From Rotaria sordida (Eukaryota; Rotifera; Eurotatoria; Philodinida; Philodinidae), in assembly GCA_905250125.1 (NCBI GenBank), contig CAJNOL010000229.1, forward strand, positions 124,001-188,000: 64,000 nucleotides of DNA, written 5' to 3'. Numbering within the stretch: the stretch's first letter is position 1; the number at the start of each line of letters is the position of its first letter. Below, piece by piece: positions 46,604-59,472 of the stretch. A program made the position numbers and the translations under genes. The notes beneath the pieces were generated by a model. It ran no database searches and was not told the DNA's origin. It saw only the letters and a program-made list of their open reading frames with translations.

Positions 46604-47523
46604 ATGAGTGCATCATCCGAAAATCTTGATCTTTTTACACCTGTATTTAAACATTTTCGTCATCTTTCTGATAAAGATTGTTTAATTCAAGCATATTCAA
46701 TAACAACTCATCCAACACTTTTTCAACAATGTCCATTAAATATTTCAATCGATGTTGATTCATCATTAGGTTTACAACCTATATCAACATGGTCTCTTTA
46801 TTCATGTAAATTTTCAAATGGTCTCTATTTTCTTTCAAATCCATTTACATTAAATGGACAACGTCAATGGATTAATCGATGTTTGAATAATTATGCTCGA
46901 CAAACTCGAACAAGTGTTGGTGATAATAGTGATAATCAAAATTTAACTCGTATACGTTGGGCTACACTTGGTTATCATTATGATTGGACAAATAAAATTT
47001 ATAAACAAGATGATCATACAAACATACCAGATGAACTTGTACAATTATCTCAAACAATTGCACAAGTTATTTCTTCGAATACAAGTACAATAAAATATAT
47101 ATTTTATTTATAATAGAGTCAAGATGAATCATTTATTTAGATTGTCCAATGATATATCCTGAAGCTGTTATTATTAATTATTATCATTTAAATTCAACAT
47201 TATGTGCACATACAGATCATTCAGAATATGATGCATTAACAAAACCTCTTCTATCAATATCATTTGGTAATTCAGCTATATTTCTTATTGGTGGTCAAAC
47301 AAAAACTGAATGTCAACCATCACCAATGCTTCTTCATTCTGGTGATATTATTATTATGACAGGAACAAGTCGTCTTTGTTTTCATGCAATTCCTCGCATA
47401 CTTTCGGATCCATTTTTAAATGATATTTTATATAAGAATATTGATGACGATAATGATAAAGTTTGTTGGAGTTATATTCATGACAAACGCATCAATATTA
47501 ATTTACGACAAGTCTATACTTAA
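46604..47523 (+). CDS. ALKBH1: ALKBH1-like Fe(II)/2-oxoglutarate dioxygenase
   Basis: AlkB-family oxidative demethylase; ALKBH1 acts on nucleic acid (tRNA and DNA 6mA have been reported) in nucleus/mitochondria. Two exons, 46604-47084 and 47141-47523, with a 56-nt intron (gtacaa...tttag) and phase-1 junction, give 287 residues. Seen: the N-terminal FKHFRHLSDKD region, WATLGYHYDWTNKIY, and after the intron YPEAVIINYYHLNSTLCAHTD. The iron ligands His184, Asp186 and His242 sit in AHTDHSE and CFHAIPRI. KPLLSISFGNSAIFLIGG is typical of ALKBH1. The C-terminal Arg in the N-x-R-Q context (NLRQVY) fits 2-oxoglutarate binding. All catalytic residues appear intact. Confidence 0.9.
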
Positions 47524-47971
47524 CTATGACAGACATAAGAAAATAAAGAGAAAGCAAAAGAAATAAGGGGAACAAAGGTATGCATGGCATGTGGTTTCTT
47601 GCGTAGCAGGAAAAAAAATAAGAAGAAAAAAAGAACGATTGGTTCTGTTCCTCTTTTATGTATTTCTTGTCGATAATGTCAAACACGCGCCCTTGTCATT
47701 GCTGTTTTTCGGCAATGAGAAAAAAATAAGAGCGGGATATATATATATATATATATATATACATTCATAAATATATAAGAAACTGTAGCTAAAGGGTGTT
47801 CTAAATATATAACTAAATCAAATCATTAATTATTATTCAGGTAATATCAGCTTAAAAGATAGAAAAAAACAAATATTAACAAGAAAAACTGTAATAAATA
47901 TGGTTGCCAATTGATTTTGTTATTCTTCTTTTAGATATAAGAGTAGACATAGCAGTGCCTTCTATTTAAAA
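47524..47971. other. Short intergenic spacer between ALKBH1 and the merlin-like gene
   Basis: Same-strand genes separated by about 450 bp containing a TA microsatellite (47741-47761). The promoter of the downstream gene must lie here or in the upstream gene. Confidence 0.45.
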
Positions 47972-50900
47972 ATGCCTGTCTTTAGTAGTAGTAAGAAAAA
48001 AACTGATGAATATTGTTGTAAAGTATTCACTATGGATGCTGAATTACAGTTTACTATTGAGGTGAGCAATAATATTGATTGATATTATGTTTGATAATAA
48101 AAATATGCGTTTTTTTTAGGGCACAGTAAAAGGACATACATTATTTTCTCTTGTTTGTCAAACAATTGGTCTAAGAGAACATTGGTATTTTGGTCTAAAA
48201 TTTCTTGATAAAATTTCTAATGAATGGACATGGTTACAAATGAATAGAACAGTATTTAATTTTTATTTCTTCTATATGATATACAATCATTAATCTTTTA
48301 GATACTTTCTCAACCAATACAAATTCAATCGAGTATAATTTCATCTAAAAGACCTGAATCACCAAATTCAACAGACAATTTAAAACCTCATCTTCTTCGT
48401 TCTCCACCAACATCACCATCAACATCAACATTAAGTTTGCCATTATCATCATCATCAGCTAGTGGTGGTCAACAATCTATAAATATATTAGAATTATATT
48501 TTGTTGTGAAATTTTATCCCGAAGAAATTACTAATGAACTTATACAAGATATAACTCGACATCTTTTTTATCTTCAAGTTAAACAAGATATTCTTAATAT
48601 GGATATTTATTGTCCACCCGATACAGCTGCTCATCTTGCATCACTTGCTCTTCAAGCAAAAGTAATTAATATTTCTATTCAATAAAATTATACAATAATA
48701 CACAAAAAAAAAATGTTTTATTTCTTTAGTTTGGTGATTATGATCAAATAACTTCATCATCAGAATCATTAAATTTAGAAAGTGAAGCTTTATTACCATT
48801 ATCTTGTTTTCAAAAAGTTGAATTATCTCGTTCGGATTGGTTTGATCGTATAATAGCTTTGTGGCGTACACATGCATCATTAGCACGAGAAGAATCTGAA
48901 ATGGCTTATTTAAAACATGCACAAGATTTAGATATGTTTGGTTTATCATTTTTTGAAATATCAAAAATGCAAGGTGGAAATAAATCAAATTTATCATCAC
49001 AACAACAACAATCCGATCAATCATCTATTGCTACTGAACTTTGGCTTGGAATTGATTCATTAGGAATTCGTTTTTATAAAAAAAATAAATTAAGACCAGA
49101 AGTTTTCTTTTCATGGTCTGATATTAAATCAGTTACAGCTCATGATAAAAAAGTATTCAAAGAATGATAATTTTCGTTTTTTTTTTTATTATTTTTTATT
49201 ATTTTCAAAGGTTATATTAAATATGACCGGTGATAAAAATGCAACATTTGCATTTTATTCTGGTAAATCATCTGTAAGCAAAGAGGTAGATAAAAAAACA
49301 AAAATATTTATATTTTGTTTTGTCTTTTAAATTTGAATATTTTATTAATTTAGATACTTGATTTAGCAACTGGTAATCATGAATTATATATGAAACGTCG
49401 ACGTGAACAATCAATTGAAATACAACAAATGAGATATTTTGAAGAACAACAACAAAAAGTAAGAAAGAAAAAACAAACATTCATCAAGGATTTGTTCTTG
49501 TTATTATAATATTTTTGATAATGGACAAAGCCTCTTTAGAATAAAAATTGATTCCTAATGTAGTTTCTTGTTTAAAGTTCATTGTAGGAGCCATATCACA
49601 CTTTTGAAGTTATTATAATTATTTGAAGTTTACTAGCATGTTAGTATCAATTTTTAGTAAAAAACAAAAACCGAAAGGAAACATTTCAAGTTGTTTTTAT
49701 TTATTTGAATATTTTTCTGTCTCTTAGTCTATTACATTGTCTTTTAAAGTGCATATCGACCTCGTCGGTTGAATTGATTGTAAAACAAAATACTGTGATA
49801 TCTTAAATAAATGCATCGATTTATTTAGAAAACAAGAAAGAAAAAAAAGCATTGAATCTTTACTTTTTATATTTACATATCTATAGAATAGACGTAAAAG
49901 TGTTCGATCAGTTTCAGATTAATAACCAACATCGATCCGATGAAATTTCATAAGAATACCTGAGAGATATTTGTTCGTTTTTCAACAAATTCTTATGATG
50001 CTATGCTATTTGCATAATTTCTAAGAACTATTATAAATGGTTGGATTACTAGTATATAGGAAAAAATGGAAGATTTTCTAGTTTTAGCTTGTCCTACGAT
50101 AGTATCGAACGGACTTCGAATGCTATACAGTGACTGTTATCACATGAGAGATTGTATTATGAACAAACGACAGGCAAAGAACGAGAAAAATCAGAGATTA
50201 TTGTTTTTTTTTATTGGTTACGAAGAGTGACAGTCCATTGAGATATTACTTTCAGAGCTCGACCGAGAAGCAGCCAACATTGGGAGGATGTAAAGATTCG
50301 TTTTCTACATTTTTGGCTTCACTACAAAAAACAAAAAGTTTTCTTGGTTGGGAAGCAGTCACATCTCTGATTACTTTCAATTAACTTCATTATTCTTGAA
50401 TAATATTCTTTGTGTATTTTGACAATAGGTTCTTTTCTTTTTAAAGTTCTCTACGTTTAATTTCGATCTTACGATTTTTCTGTTGTATTTGCTGTGCTGC
50501 CCTTGAAAAATAATATCTTAATGGAAGAGAGCATTAAATCTACACCCCATTGAAGTCAATAACATTCTAAAGGATTACTCATCCATAAAACTAATCGACA
50601 GAAGTCTTACATTCGAGCGAGAAATAGTTGTTTACACAAAACCGCTTCTTTTCGCAATAGAACGTTCCCTTACGCCCATCCCCATCAGAAAACATGATTT
50701 TCGTCAAAAAAACTCGATTTTGACGGTTGCATTTTTAAATCAATTTGTATCATTAGATTTGAAGGAGAAATTCGTGTCCCATGAAAACTTACTTTTCGAT
50801 TCTTGATGTTGTTATAACTCATGAATAGCGTAATATTTTGGACTGAAATTTTTATTGTAAACCGTTTAGAACCGAACACACATTCCTTGAAATTTTCAGC

Positions 50901-53045
50901 CAGATCGATTATTCTGAGGTAAAAATAGATTTTTGACAGGAAATGAGAACGGACCTTAAAGTGACTCCTTTACGGGCAGAGTTTCTCAAGAATAGCTCAT
51001 CAAAAATATTTGAAATTTTCTGGATAGAAAGATCTCGATGAGTAGAGTAAAAATTGTCATAAACTTCAAATTCCCAAATACTTGCTTCAAGAAAATATCT
51101 GGGTCGCAACGGCTAAAAATCACCTCACTTTCTCGGCCGCAATACTTCCGATAGAGCTGGAATCTTTTTAACAGGTATTAGACACTGTTTTGGGTGCCTA
51201 CTTTTTTTTTAGTTTCTTTTCATCTCCTTACATTCGAATAAAATGATTAAATTACTGAGCATACTTTCAAAAATACATGTCTTTTTTTACTAGAGCTTTT
51301 CTTTTGTGAAATTCGTCAAAAATCAATGATATAATCTTTTTCAAAACGAAAAAAAAAGTAGGCACGCCAAACAGTACTTGCAAAAAGAAGTTTCAGCTCG
51401 ATCGAACATACTATGTCGGAGAAACAGGAGTGATTCTGAAGTTTTTTTTTGTCTACTTTAAGGAATTTCGAGAGTTGGTTTTAATAAAAGCAGTAACTAA
51501 CAACAAAGAGCTCTTATTTATATGGCATTCGACAGACAATACTTCGAAGCTGTATTAACGATAAAAAATCAAAAAAAAAAATTTTGATTTTAACATCCGC
51601 GGAAAGACTGACGTGAGAGTACCCTTAAAGGATGAATATACTCGATGAAATAGAACACTCATTTTTAATAAACGAATTTCTCGAAAAATTACCACATTGA
51701 CCAGTATATTTACATTCACACATATACATTGATTTAGGAAAAGCATCGTACATTTGCTCGAGAACGTCAATTACGTTTACAAGCTGAAAAAGAACGTGAT
51801 GAAATTGGACGTAAATTTGATGAATATCAACAACAAATGAAAGATATTCATGATACATTGGTTTGTTAATCAGAAATTTATTATTTTCTCGTTGAATAAT
51901 ACTTTTAGTTTTTTTTTTTTTTTGTTAGCTTAAATATCAAGAAGCTGCTGAATTATTAGCACGTAAAGCACATATAAGTAGTGAAGAAGCTCGATTACAA
52001 GCTGAAAAAGCACTAGAAATTGAAACACAACTTGAACGATGTAAATATGAAATCAGTCGAGTAAGTCTTTTTGATATCTTCTTTTTTTAAACATCTATAC
52101 AAACAAAAAAAAAACTACATAATTCTTTTTACTTTTTTTGTTTATAGAACGAAGAAGAAAAACGACTTTATGCTCGACAAATTAGTGAATGTGAACAAAT
52201 TATTTCTACATTAGTAAATGATTCAGTAAAAAGGTAAGATTTTATTTTTTTGAAATTATCTAAATAAAAATAAAAAAAAAAAATCAGCAATACTGCTTAT
52301 TATTCATGTCGTTGTGGCGAAATTTCTCTTCTTTCATCAACTATTGAACAACGGTCAGTTAGTTAACAAAATAATAAAAAAAAACCCGGACATGGGAATT
52401 AACATAAATAAAAACTAAAAAACTTAAATATAATAATTTTTTTGTTTTTATTTATTTATAGTCGTAAAGAAGCAGAAGAATTAAAAATAGAAGTTGCAAA
52501 ATGGCGTGTAGCTGAAGCAGCTGCAAGAGAAAAATTACTTTCAATAACACAACTTAATCAATCAATTGCTGTTACAAATGCTGCAGCACAAGCTCAACAA
52601 AATCTTGTTCAATCATCATCATCACCAAGAGCATTATCTCCACCACCAGTAAAATTATATTGTTTTTGTTTTTTCAACAAAAAGAAAAATTAATTCAACT
52701 TGTTTTTGTGTTTTCTATAGTATCGACCAATTCTTAGAAATCAAGAATCAAATCAAAGTGATGAACGGTTTGTTTGAACAAGAGAAAAATTTTAATTTGT
52801 TATTTTTTGGTTTTTTTTTTTTTAGAGCCTTGCTAATTGAAAAACAATCTAAACAAGCACAATTAGCATTACAATTACAAGATTTAAAAAATGTTATTCA
52901 ATCAAAGAAAATAGAAGAACGACAAACATTTTTAGATAAAGCTTATGAAGAAAATTTAGCTGTTGGAGATAATAAATATTCAACTATACAAAAAGCAAGT
53001 TCGGGTACAGCTTCAAAACGTATGGCTATGTTACAAGATTTGTAA
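47972..53045 (+). CDS. Merlin/ERM family FERM-domain protein (merlin-like)
   Basis: Membrane-cytoskeleton linker. Exons: 47972-48061, 48120-48251, 48302-48661, 48730-49152, 49211-49285, 49354-49458, 51738-51860, 51929-52060, 52148-52233, 52288-52353 (candidate), 52462-52648, 52721-52767, 52826-53045. The total is 681 residues with the candidate exon or 659 without; all junctions keep frame. Seen: FERM F1 ([32 protein letters not shown]), F2 ([40 protein letters not shown]), F3 ([38 protein letters not shown]), a long Glu/Arg-rich coiled coil, and a C-terminal tail [20 protein letters not shown] closer to merlin than to ezrin. Odd: a Ser/Pro-rich insert of about 55 residues between F1 and F2, and one 2.3-kb intron among introns of 50-75 nt. 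Confidence 0.9.
49459..51737. other. Long intron of the merlin-like gene, repeat-filled
   Basis: A 2279-nt intron (gtaaga...atttag), some forty times the neighbours. It includes the foldback at 51118-51435 and a palindromic A/T stretch at 51560-51597. No exon-like open frame continues the coiled coil inside it. Confidence 0.6.
51118..51435. repeat. Foldback element 4 inside a merlin-like intron
   Basis: The left arm (51118-51210: aatcacctcac...actgttttgggtgcctactttt) and right arm (51350-51435: aaaagtaggcacgccaaacagt...ggagtgatt) are inverted copies with about 140 bp between them. A related single arm seems present at 33040-33110. Confidence 0.7.
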
Positions 53046-53473
53046 TTTTGTATTTATTAACATCTATATATTTTTGTTTAATTATCGTTGAAAAATGATA
53101 ATAATAATAATAAATATGACAGTGAGAATGTTTCAAAAAAAAAAAAAATCTTTTTTTAAAATAATCTAACAACTGAACATACTGGAATGTTGTCCTGAAA
53201 TTGAGTCAAATCACCGTTCAAAAGTCTTCATAAAAATAACGTTATATTTTCGACTAAACTCAATAGTATTAAGGGAATCTCTTTGCTGACCCAAAAAGTT
53301 GTTTTTTGGATTTCGATGTTTTCATGTCTAAAGATGTATTGAAGTGCTCTCTATCAAGTACCGTAAAAATCAAAACTCTGATAAGTCATGTGTAACAACC
53401 TTAGTCTGGAAAGTCCCTATCGTGCAAAATCCCTATGGTTTTTTTAGGTGGCAATTTTGTCAGTTTTTCTTGT
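53046..53473. other. 3' flank of the merlin-like gene
   Basis: An AATAAA-type signal sits near 53107; no other feature. Confidence 0.4.
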
Positions 53474-53970
53474 TGACTACGAGACTTGAAATAGAGGTAG
53501 CACTGTTTTTTTGACGGCGAATTTAATTAAATAATATTTATTCTTTGAAAATGAGATGTCTGAGAGCTCTTGTCATCATTCTACTTCAGAGATACAGACG
53601 GTAGCAAAAAATGCTCATGTTTTTCTAGAAAGCACACAAACTGCGTTTGAACGCATCATCTATTTCACGATGAGAGCGAATGTATGCCAGCCTGTTTCAG
53701 AACTTTTTTACATGAATTTCGGTCATGACTTTCAAACGCATTTATATTCAACAAATTACTTGTCGGAGTGTTACTGATTTGGACAAAGAAAAAACATACC
53801 AGCATTTTACAATTTTTCAGTTCTCACATTGTTACTATTGCTACCGTATGTATTCTTGAAATAGAACGATCCACAGAGCTCTCAAACGTCTCATTTTCAA
53901 GGAATACATATTTTTAAATTAAATCCGCTCTTAAAAGATCGGTGCTATCTCTATTCAAGTATTGTAGTCA
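53474..53970. repeat. Foldback element 5
   Basis: Arms 53474-53608 (tgactacgagacttgaaatag...ttgaaaatgagatgtctgagagctct...acggtagca) and 53838-53970 (reverse complement) enclose about 230 bp. gaaaatgagatgt/acgtctcattttc and tagaggtagcac/gtgctatctcta are clear paired words. The core has a 73-codon frame with no known motif. Confidence 0.7.
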
Positions 53971-55207
53971 GCATATTGAGCTTAGACAATATTTGCAAGC
54001 CATTTTGACTTGATCAATAAAATTTCATTTCAAATTCAAATATAGATAATTCTTCCAATTATTTGACATGAATAAGCTCGAATAGTAGTTCTCTATCTTT
54101 CTATGTCGCTTGCAAATATAGTTAACTTCACTCTGATTTGGAAATAACAAAAACTTAAAAATGGCTCTTTAGTTTTAGCCAGACAAAAGCCGATAGTTTT
54201 TAATAAGCATTTATTTTCTCAAACTTGATAGTAAGATTGTGGACACCTAAGTACATATTTGAGTAAAACACACTCGAAAGCACATTGTCAAATTAATAAG
54301 TCTTTTCCCAAGAGCCTAAATTCCTCGAAACATGGCAAACAATTGTACTCAAAATAGGTGGTTCTATAATTTTGGCCAGTACTGTATTATAATCAAACGA
54401 TTTAAGAGAAAAGATTAATCTGATCATTGAATATTAATTTATTGCATGATTGAATTTTATCCTTTTGTCTTATTTAAACTTTTTGCATGACAACAAGATC
54501 TATATTATTTCATTTAAATCAGAAACGATCGAGAAAAATCCTACAGAGATAATTGGTCTTTTGTTTATTTTCGAGAGACAAAGAAACCATTCTTGTTTGG
54601 ATAATTCTTCTCATTTCTGTGACACGAATGATGCGAGATACAATGTGAGCAGATAGAAAATACAAATCAAAGTAAGTCGTGTTAAAATGCACTCATCATT
54701 TTCTTTTTTTTTTCTTCTTTCATATAGTAAATAAGATGGCAATGGTAATTTGTTCGTTTGAAATCCTGAAGAAAAAGACGTTCTTATGCAATTATCATAC
54801 AGAAAAAAGAAAGAAAAAAAGAAAAAAATAATAGACATAAAGCATATTAATTCCAAACAAGATCTTCTTTCTTGTGTCGCATTTACCATGAGAAAGTTCA
54901 AAGCATCTTTTTTTTTTTTATTTTATTTTCATCTGAATGTTAAAATAACATAAAAAGAAAAGATTCTTTTCTCGAAATCGACCAATTTTTTTGTTTATTT
55001 TGATAATATATTATTAATTTCTCATTTCAGAGTGATTATTTTTCGCATAATTTTATGTTTCTATTTGTCCTTTATTAATTGAAGTCGATCTTTTCTCTGC
55101 TTTAATTTATATTTGAATATAAAGATTCGAGAATATCTCAAACATTGGTAATAGACAAAGTATATATTCAATCATTAGAAAAACATGATGAGGTCAACTT
55201 CAACTTT

Positions 55208-55211
<4 letters not shown>
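53971..55211. other. Intergenic with a solo Tc1-like end
   Basis: AT-rich DNA. Contains the Tc1/mariner-type terminus listed at 54361-54386; no gene. Confidence 0.4.
54361..54386 (-). mobile_element. Solo Tc1/mariner-like terminal sequence
   Basis: Read on the minus strand the segment begins TACAGTACTGGCCAAAATTA and continues TAGAACCACC, the style of a Tc1-like inverted terminal repeat next to a TA dinucleotide. A partner end was not found within several kilobases upstream. Confidence 0.4.

Positions 55212-55253
<42 letters not shown>
55212..55253. repeat. CT dinucleotide microsatellite
   Basis: About 20 uninterrupted CT units, about 240 bp before the second glutamate receptor gene. Confidence 0.9.
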
Positions 55254-55256
<3 letters not shown>

Positions 55257-55491
55257 CGCTCTGTTTCCGCTTAATTTTTGACAGAAACCTAAAAAAAAAC
55301 AAGTGATTATTGAATGGTGAGAATATTTTTTCCAATAAAACTTTTATCTATGACATAAATCATGATTTTCATGTTATCACGTACACAAATATCTCTTGTG
55401 GCAATAAATGAGAGAATTTTATTGATATATCTATAAATAAAGGATATTATTGAATGACAAGTTTAGTCTACAATTGAAATATTTACAGCTC

Positions 55492-58457
55492 ATGTTGTTT
55501 CTCATATTGATTTATTTTCTACTGCCTATTGTTTCTTTGGCTCGTATACAAATTGTCGGTATTTTTCCAAGTGATGATCATCATGAACATTATAAACTAT
55601 TACAAAAACCAGAACGTACAAACTGGTGTCAAGATTGTGTCCCCATGTTTCGTGCAGCTATAACCATAGCTGATAAACGTGGTGTTCGAGTCCGTGATTC
55701 TCCTATTTTACACACAATTCTAGAAACCAATGATGATGGTCATGGTTTGAATCAGCTGAATCTTTTATGTCAGTTAACTGGTAATGAAACTAAATCAGAC
55801 ATTGCCGGCATTATTGGACCGTGCACTTCCACGGAAACTCGTCTTCTTGCTCCTTTCACCGCTCATATTGGCTTACCGATGGTCTCTTATTCTGCTACAG
55901 CTGTCGAACTATCCGATATTCGACTTTTTCCGACGTTCTATCGGACCGTTCCATCCGATGAACTTCTCGCCAAAGCAATTGTGCAACTTTTCAATCTATT
56001 CTCATGGAAAACGTGTACAATTATCTGTCAAAAAGATGATTATGGATATAGTGGTGTAAAGATTTTGTCAGAAACCTATGGCGATCAATTGACCATCAAG
56101 GAACGATTGACATTCGATCCGCGATCGGATCGATTTCATGCTGATTTGAAAAATACATTGTACAATAGTCGATCAAGAATTGTACTTGTCTGGGCAAATC
56201 AAAGTACCACGACTAGAATTGTACAACATGGATTGATTGCAGGGCTGATCGGTCGATCATACGTTTGGGTGATGACAGATAAGGTAATAGACAATTTTCA
56301 TGCTGGTAAAGGAAGACATCTTGTTTTTCACAGAAATGTTGAATCTGATATGAATTATAAATTGATTTATAGGTTGATCTGAATAAATTTCAAAATCGGA
56401 GTGAATGGCAATTGCTTGAAGGTCTTCTTGCGGTGATACCTATGAACAGATATCCAACGGAGGCTAATAACCTGCTATTATCCGAGGCGTATGATGCTTG
56501 GAGTAATTCGTCATTGGATCAAAGCACACTACCGAAGAATATGCAGCAAATCAATCCATTTGCTTTGTTTGTATTCGATGCGACATGGGCACTAATTGAA
56601 GCTCTCAATAAATCATCATTCGTTGATCCTCCTTATTTTCATTCATCATCATACTGTTTCCATAGTAGATTGGAGAACAAAACTGAATACTTTAAATACC
56701 TAAAAGAGACGCATTTTTTGGGTGTGTCAGGTGATGTTCAATTTTCTGGAAATATTTCGAATGATCGTGTTGGTGGTGGTTACTTTGTACTCAAAAATTT
56801 ATACTTGAAACCAAGCAACATCATTAATTTGAATGGAATGCTTGAGTACAAATCTGTAATGAAATGGAATGAGGCCATTTCTCAGTGGCATAATCTGACC
56901 GATTTAATACCAATTCCCATCGTGTGGCCCAATAGATCGGTAGACAAATATCCAGATCATCCACAAATTAAAGGTAAATGAAATGTTGAGGAAAGTCTTG
57001 AACCTCGATTGCATATTCAATTGATGAGTTTGATTAGGGAGACGATGGGTACGAAAGAAAATATTTTTCCAAGTAGACTTTTTTTTTGAAGTAAATTATT
57101 CACATTAAACGATATTGTAGGTGAACTATTACGTATTCTCGTCATTGAATCACCCCCATTTGTGATAATACGAAATATGTCATCTCTGCAACATACAACA
57201 AACACAACAAAAAAACATAGTTTATACGCTCAACCATATGATTATTTAGAAACTAAAGATCCCAATATTCGCATTAGTGGATTTGCGGTAGATTTAATCC
57301 GTGAACTAAAACAGTGCATGAATTTTAAGTTTACTATTGATATCGCTTCGCCAGATATTTCCTATCATACTCTAGTAGCGTTATTGGCTGATAATTACAC
57401 TCAATGGGATGTAATTATATCGGACGTCACAATTACTTCGAATCGTCTAGTAAAAGTAGATTTTTCAATAGCAATCCACGAGAATGCTCTTCGAGTGATC
57501 GTTCGTGACAATCCAAATCTGTTCAATTTCAAATTATTTTCATTTTTAAGTCCATTTTCGCTCAATGTTTGGTTGATTATTCTCCTATTGGTTATCTATT
57601 CGGGTGTGCTCATTTATATATTCGAACGACCGGCAATGTCTACAAACGAAAAAGGTAGTGAACCACGCACGATAGCTATTGGTGTAAGTCACGCATTGAG
57701 TAGTGTCGTAAGTATGAGCGGTGATCTTCCGTTGACAACAATGTCTAGCCGAATGGTGACTATTGGTCTGTATGCACTTAGTGTTATTCTCATTGCTACT
57801 TATACAGCCAATCTGTCATCATTTCTCACCTTACAACGATCTTTACCAATGATTTCCGGCATTGATGATATCAAAAATGGTCGTCTCCCATTTTCACGTA
57901 TTGGGATTGTCAGTAATTCAGCAGCTGATGATTACTATTTGCAGAATGTTTCAACGTTATATTATCCGCTTGCTACCAGTAAAGACATTTTTACACGCTT
58001 GCTTGATCGCACTATTGATGCTGCCATTACAGATTCGACAATACTCGAATATGCTATTAATCGGGATTATTGTGGACAATTAATTGTTGTTGGTATCGGC
58101 TTCGCCAAGTCTTCGTTTGGCATCGCTATGAGAAAAAATTGGGAATATAAACAGGATTTTGATATGAGCCTTTTGTCTTTTCGTGAATCAGGTGCATTTG
58201 ACAAATTAGAAAACAAATGGTTCCATTTTCAAGAATGTCGAACAGCACTTTTGTCTTCTAATGTCAATAATGATTTTGAGACAATAGAAGATGGAGAAAT
58301 TCCTCTCAACATTATGGGTGGACTTTTTCTCACATTTTTGGCTATGAGCGTCGTCGCACTTGCACTTCATGCGTGGCATTTTCGAATGGTTATCGCAGCA
58401 AATATAATAAATGTTGTCATACGTGTTAGACAATGTTTGTCATCGAGAATCAGATGA
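55492..58457 (+). CDS. Ionotropic glutamate receptor with ordinary pore, two introns
   Basis: Ligand-gated cation channel subunit. Exons 55492-56283, 56373-56973 and 57121-58457 (introns 89 and 147 nt, both GT...AG), 909 residues. The ATG at 55492 is chosen because it begins a clean signal peptide (MLFLILIYFLLPIVSLA); the frame is open 14 codons further upstream without ATG. Seen: an amino-terminal domain (IIGPCTSTETRLLAPFTAHI, FYRTVPSDE), S1 from LLRILVIESPPF with Arg573 in DVTITSNRLV, and M1 LNVWLIILLLVIYSGVLIYI. The pore region is SSVVSMSGDLP (about 658-668), which lacks any G-Y-G filter. M3 is TYTANLSSFL (691 on), S2 has Asp769 in ITDSTILEY, and M4 is GGLFLTFLAMSVVALALHAW. Paralogous to the receptor at 17244 in layout and motifs. 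Confidence 0.93.
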
Positions 58458-59472
58458 GAACGTTAAATTATTTATTATGAGTTTATTAACCTATCTATAT
58501 TAATCATGAACTATCTTTTTTTTTTTTGGATGACTTTAAATTGAAAAAAATAAATTTTAACATTATTTACTTTCTCGTTGGTTTTCATATAAACGTCTCG
58601 ACCAAGGAATGCCAAAATGCCACTATTTTCGTTTTCTGTTTGAAATTTCCAAGTTTTTCACTTTACAATTAGTAAGCAAGTAGTTATTTCGCAGTAATAT
58701 ACATCTCTTGCATCTATTTTAGAATTTACAACATATAATGGATGTTCTATAAAGATGGCACTCTCAGTATTTCGACGATATCTTGATCAATTTCCATCAG
58801 TTAGACTTGAACTTTTTCTGAAATTATTTGCCGTGAAATTCTACACAAAACACTATAGATGAAATCGACAAGATTTCTCCGAAATTTCTGATATGTTAAG
58901 CATTCACTTTCTATGAATGTTTTACTTGTGAAAAAGAGATTCTAAATAATTTCATTTCTAATATGGATAAACAAGTAGAACTCCAATGATATTCTGAAAT
59001 CTGAACTAACTTGCAATTCCTTAGCCAGAAAACTATTCTCTGTCGGAGTGCGATATGCATTCTTCGAACAACAAAACGCCTATTTTTTTCTCCATTTACA
59101 GCCACCTTTCTTGCCCTTCTACTTACACAAATCATAGAAAAATTTCTGTTTGCGGTGATTTAATAGCTACATTTTCGTCTCATTGCCTAGTCCAGCTTTT
59201 TTATACCTTTTTTCAGTTTTTAAAAATCATGCTGAATTAAAATTACAATTAGGTTACTATATGACAGTGATGATACTTTGTTTGTCTGCCGTGCTAACAT
59301 CAATATCTCACTTTTCTATCTTGTATATTATTGTCAATCAGTGTGGTTAGTATGGCATTTGAATACCTAATTATTATCCTGCCTTATTCTTTGAATATCA
59401 GTCGAATAGAAAAGAAAACACAAAAATGATGCACCCATCATTTTCGATTGATATTTTACAACTCGGAATCCA
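58458..59472. other. Intergenic
   Basis: A polyadenylation-like AATAAA lies near 58549. The rest has no supported gene. Confidence 0.4.
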
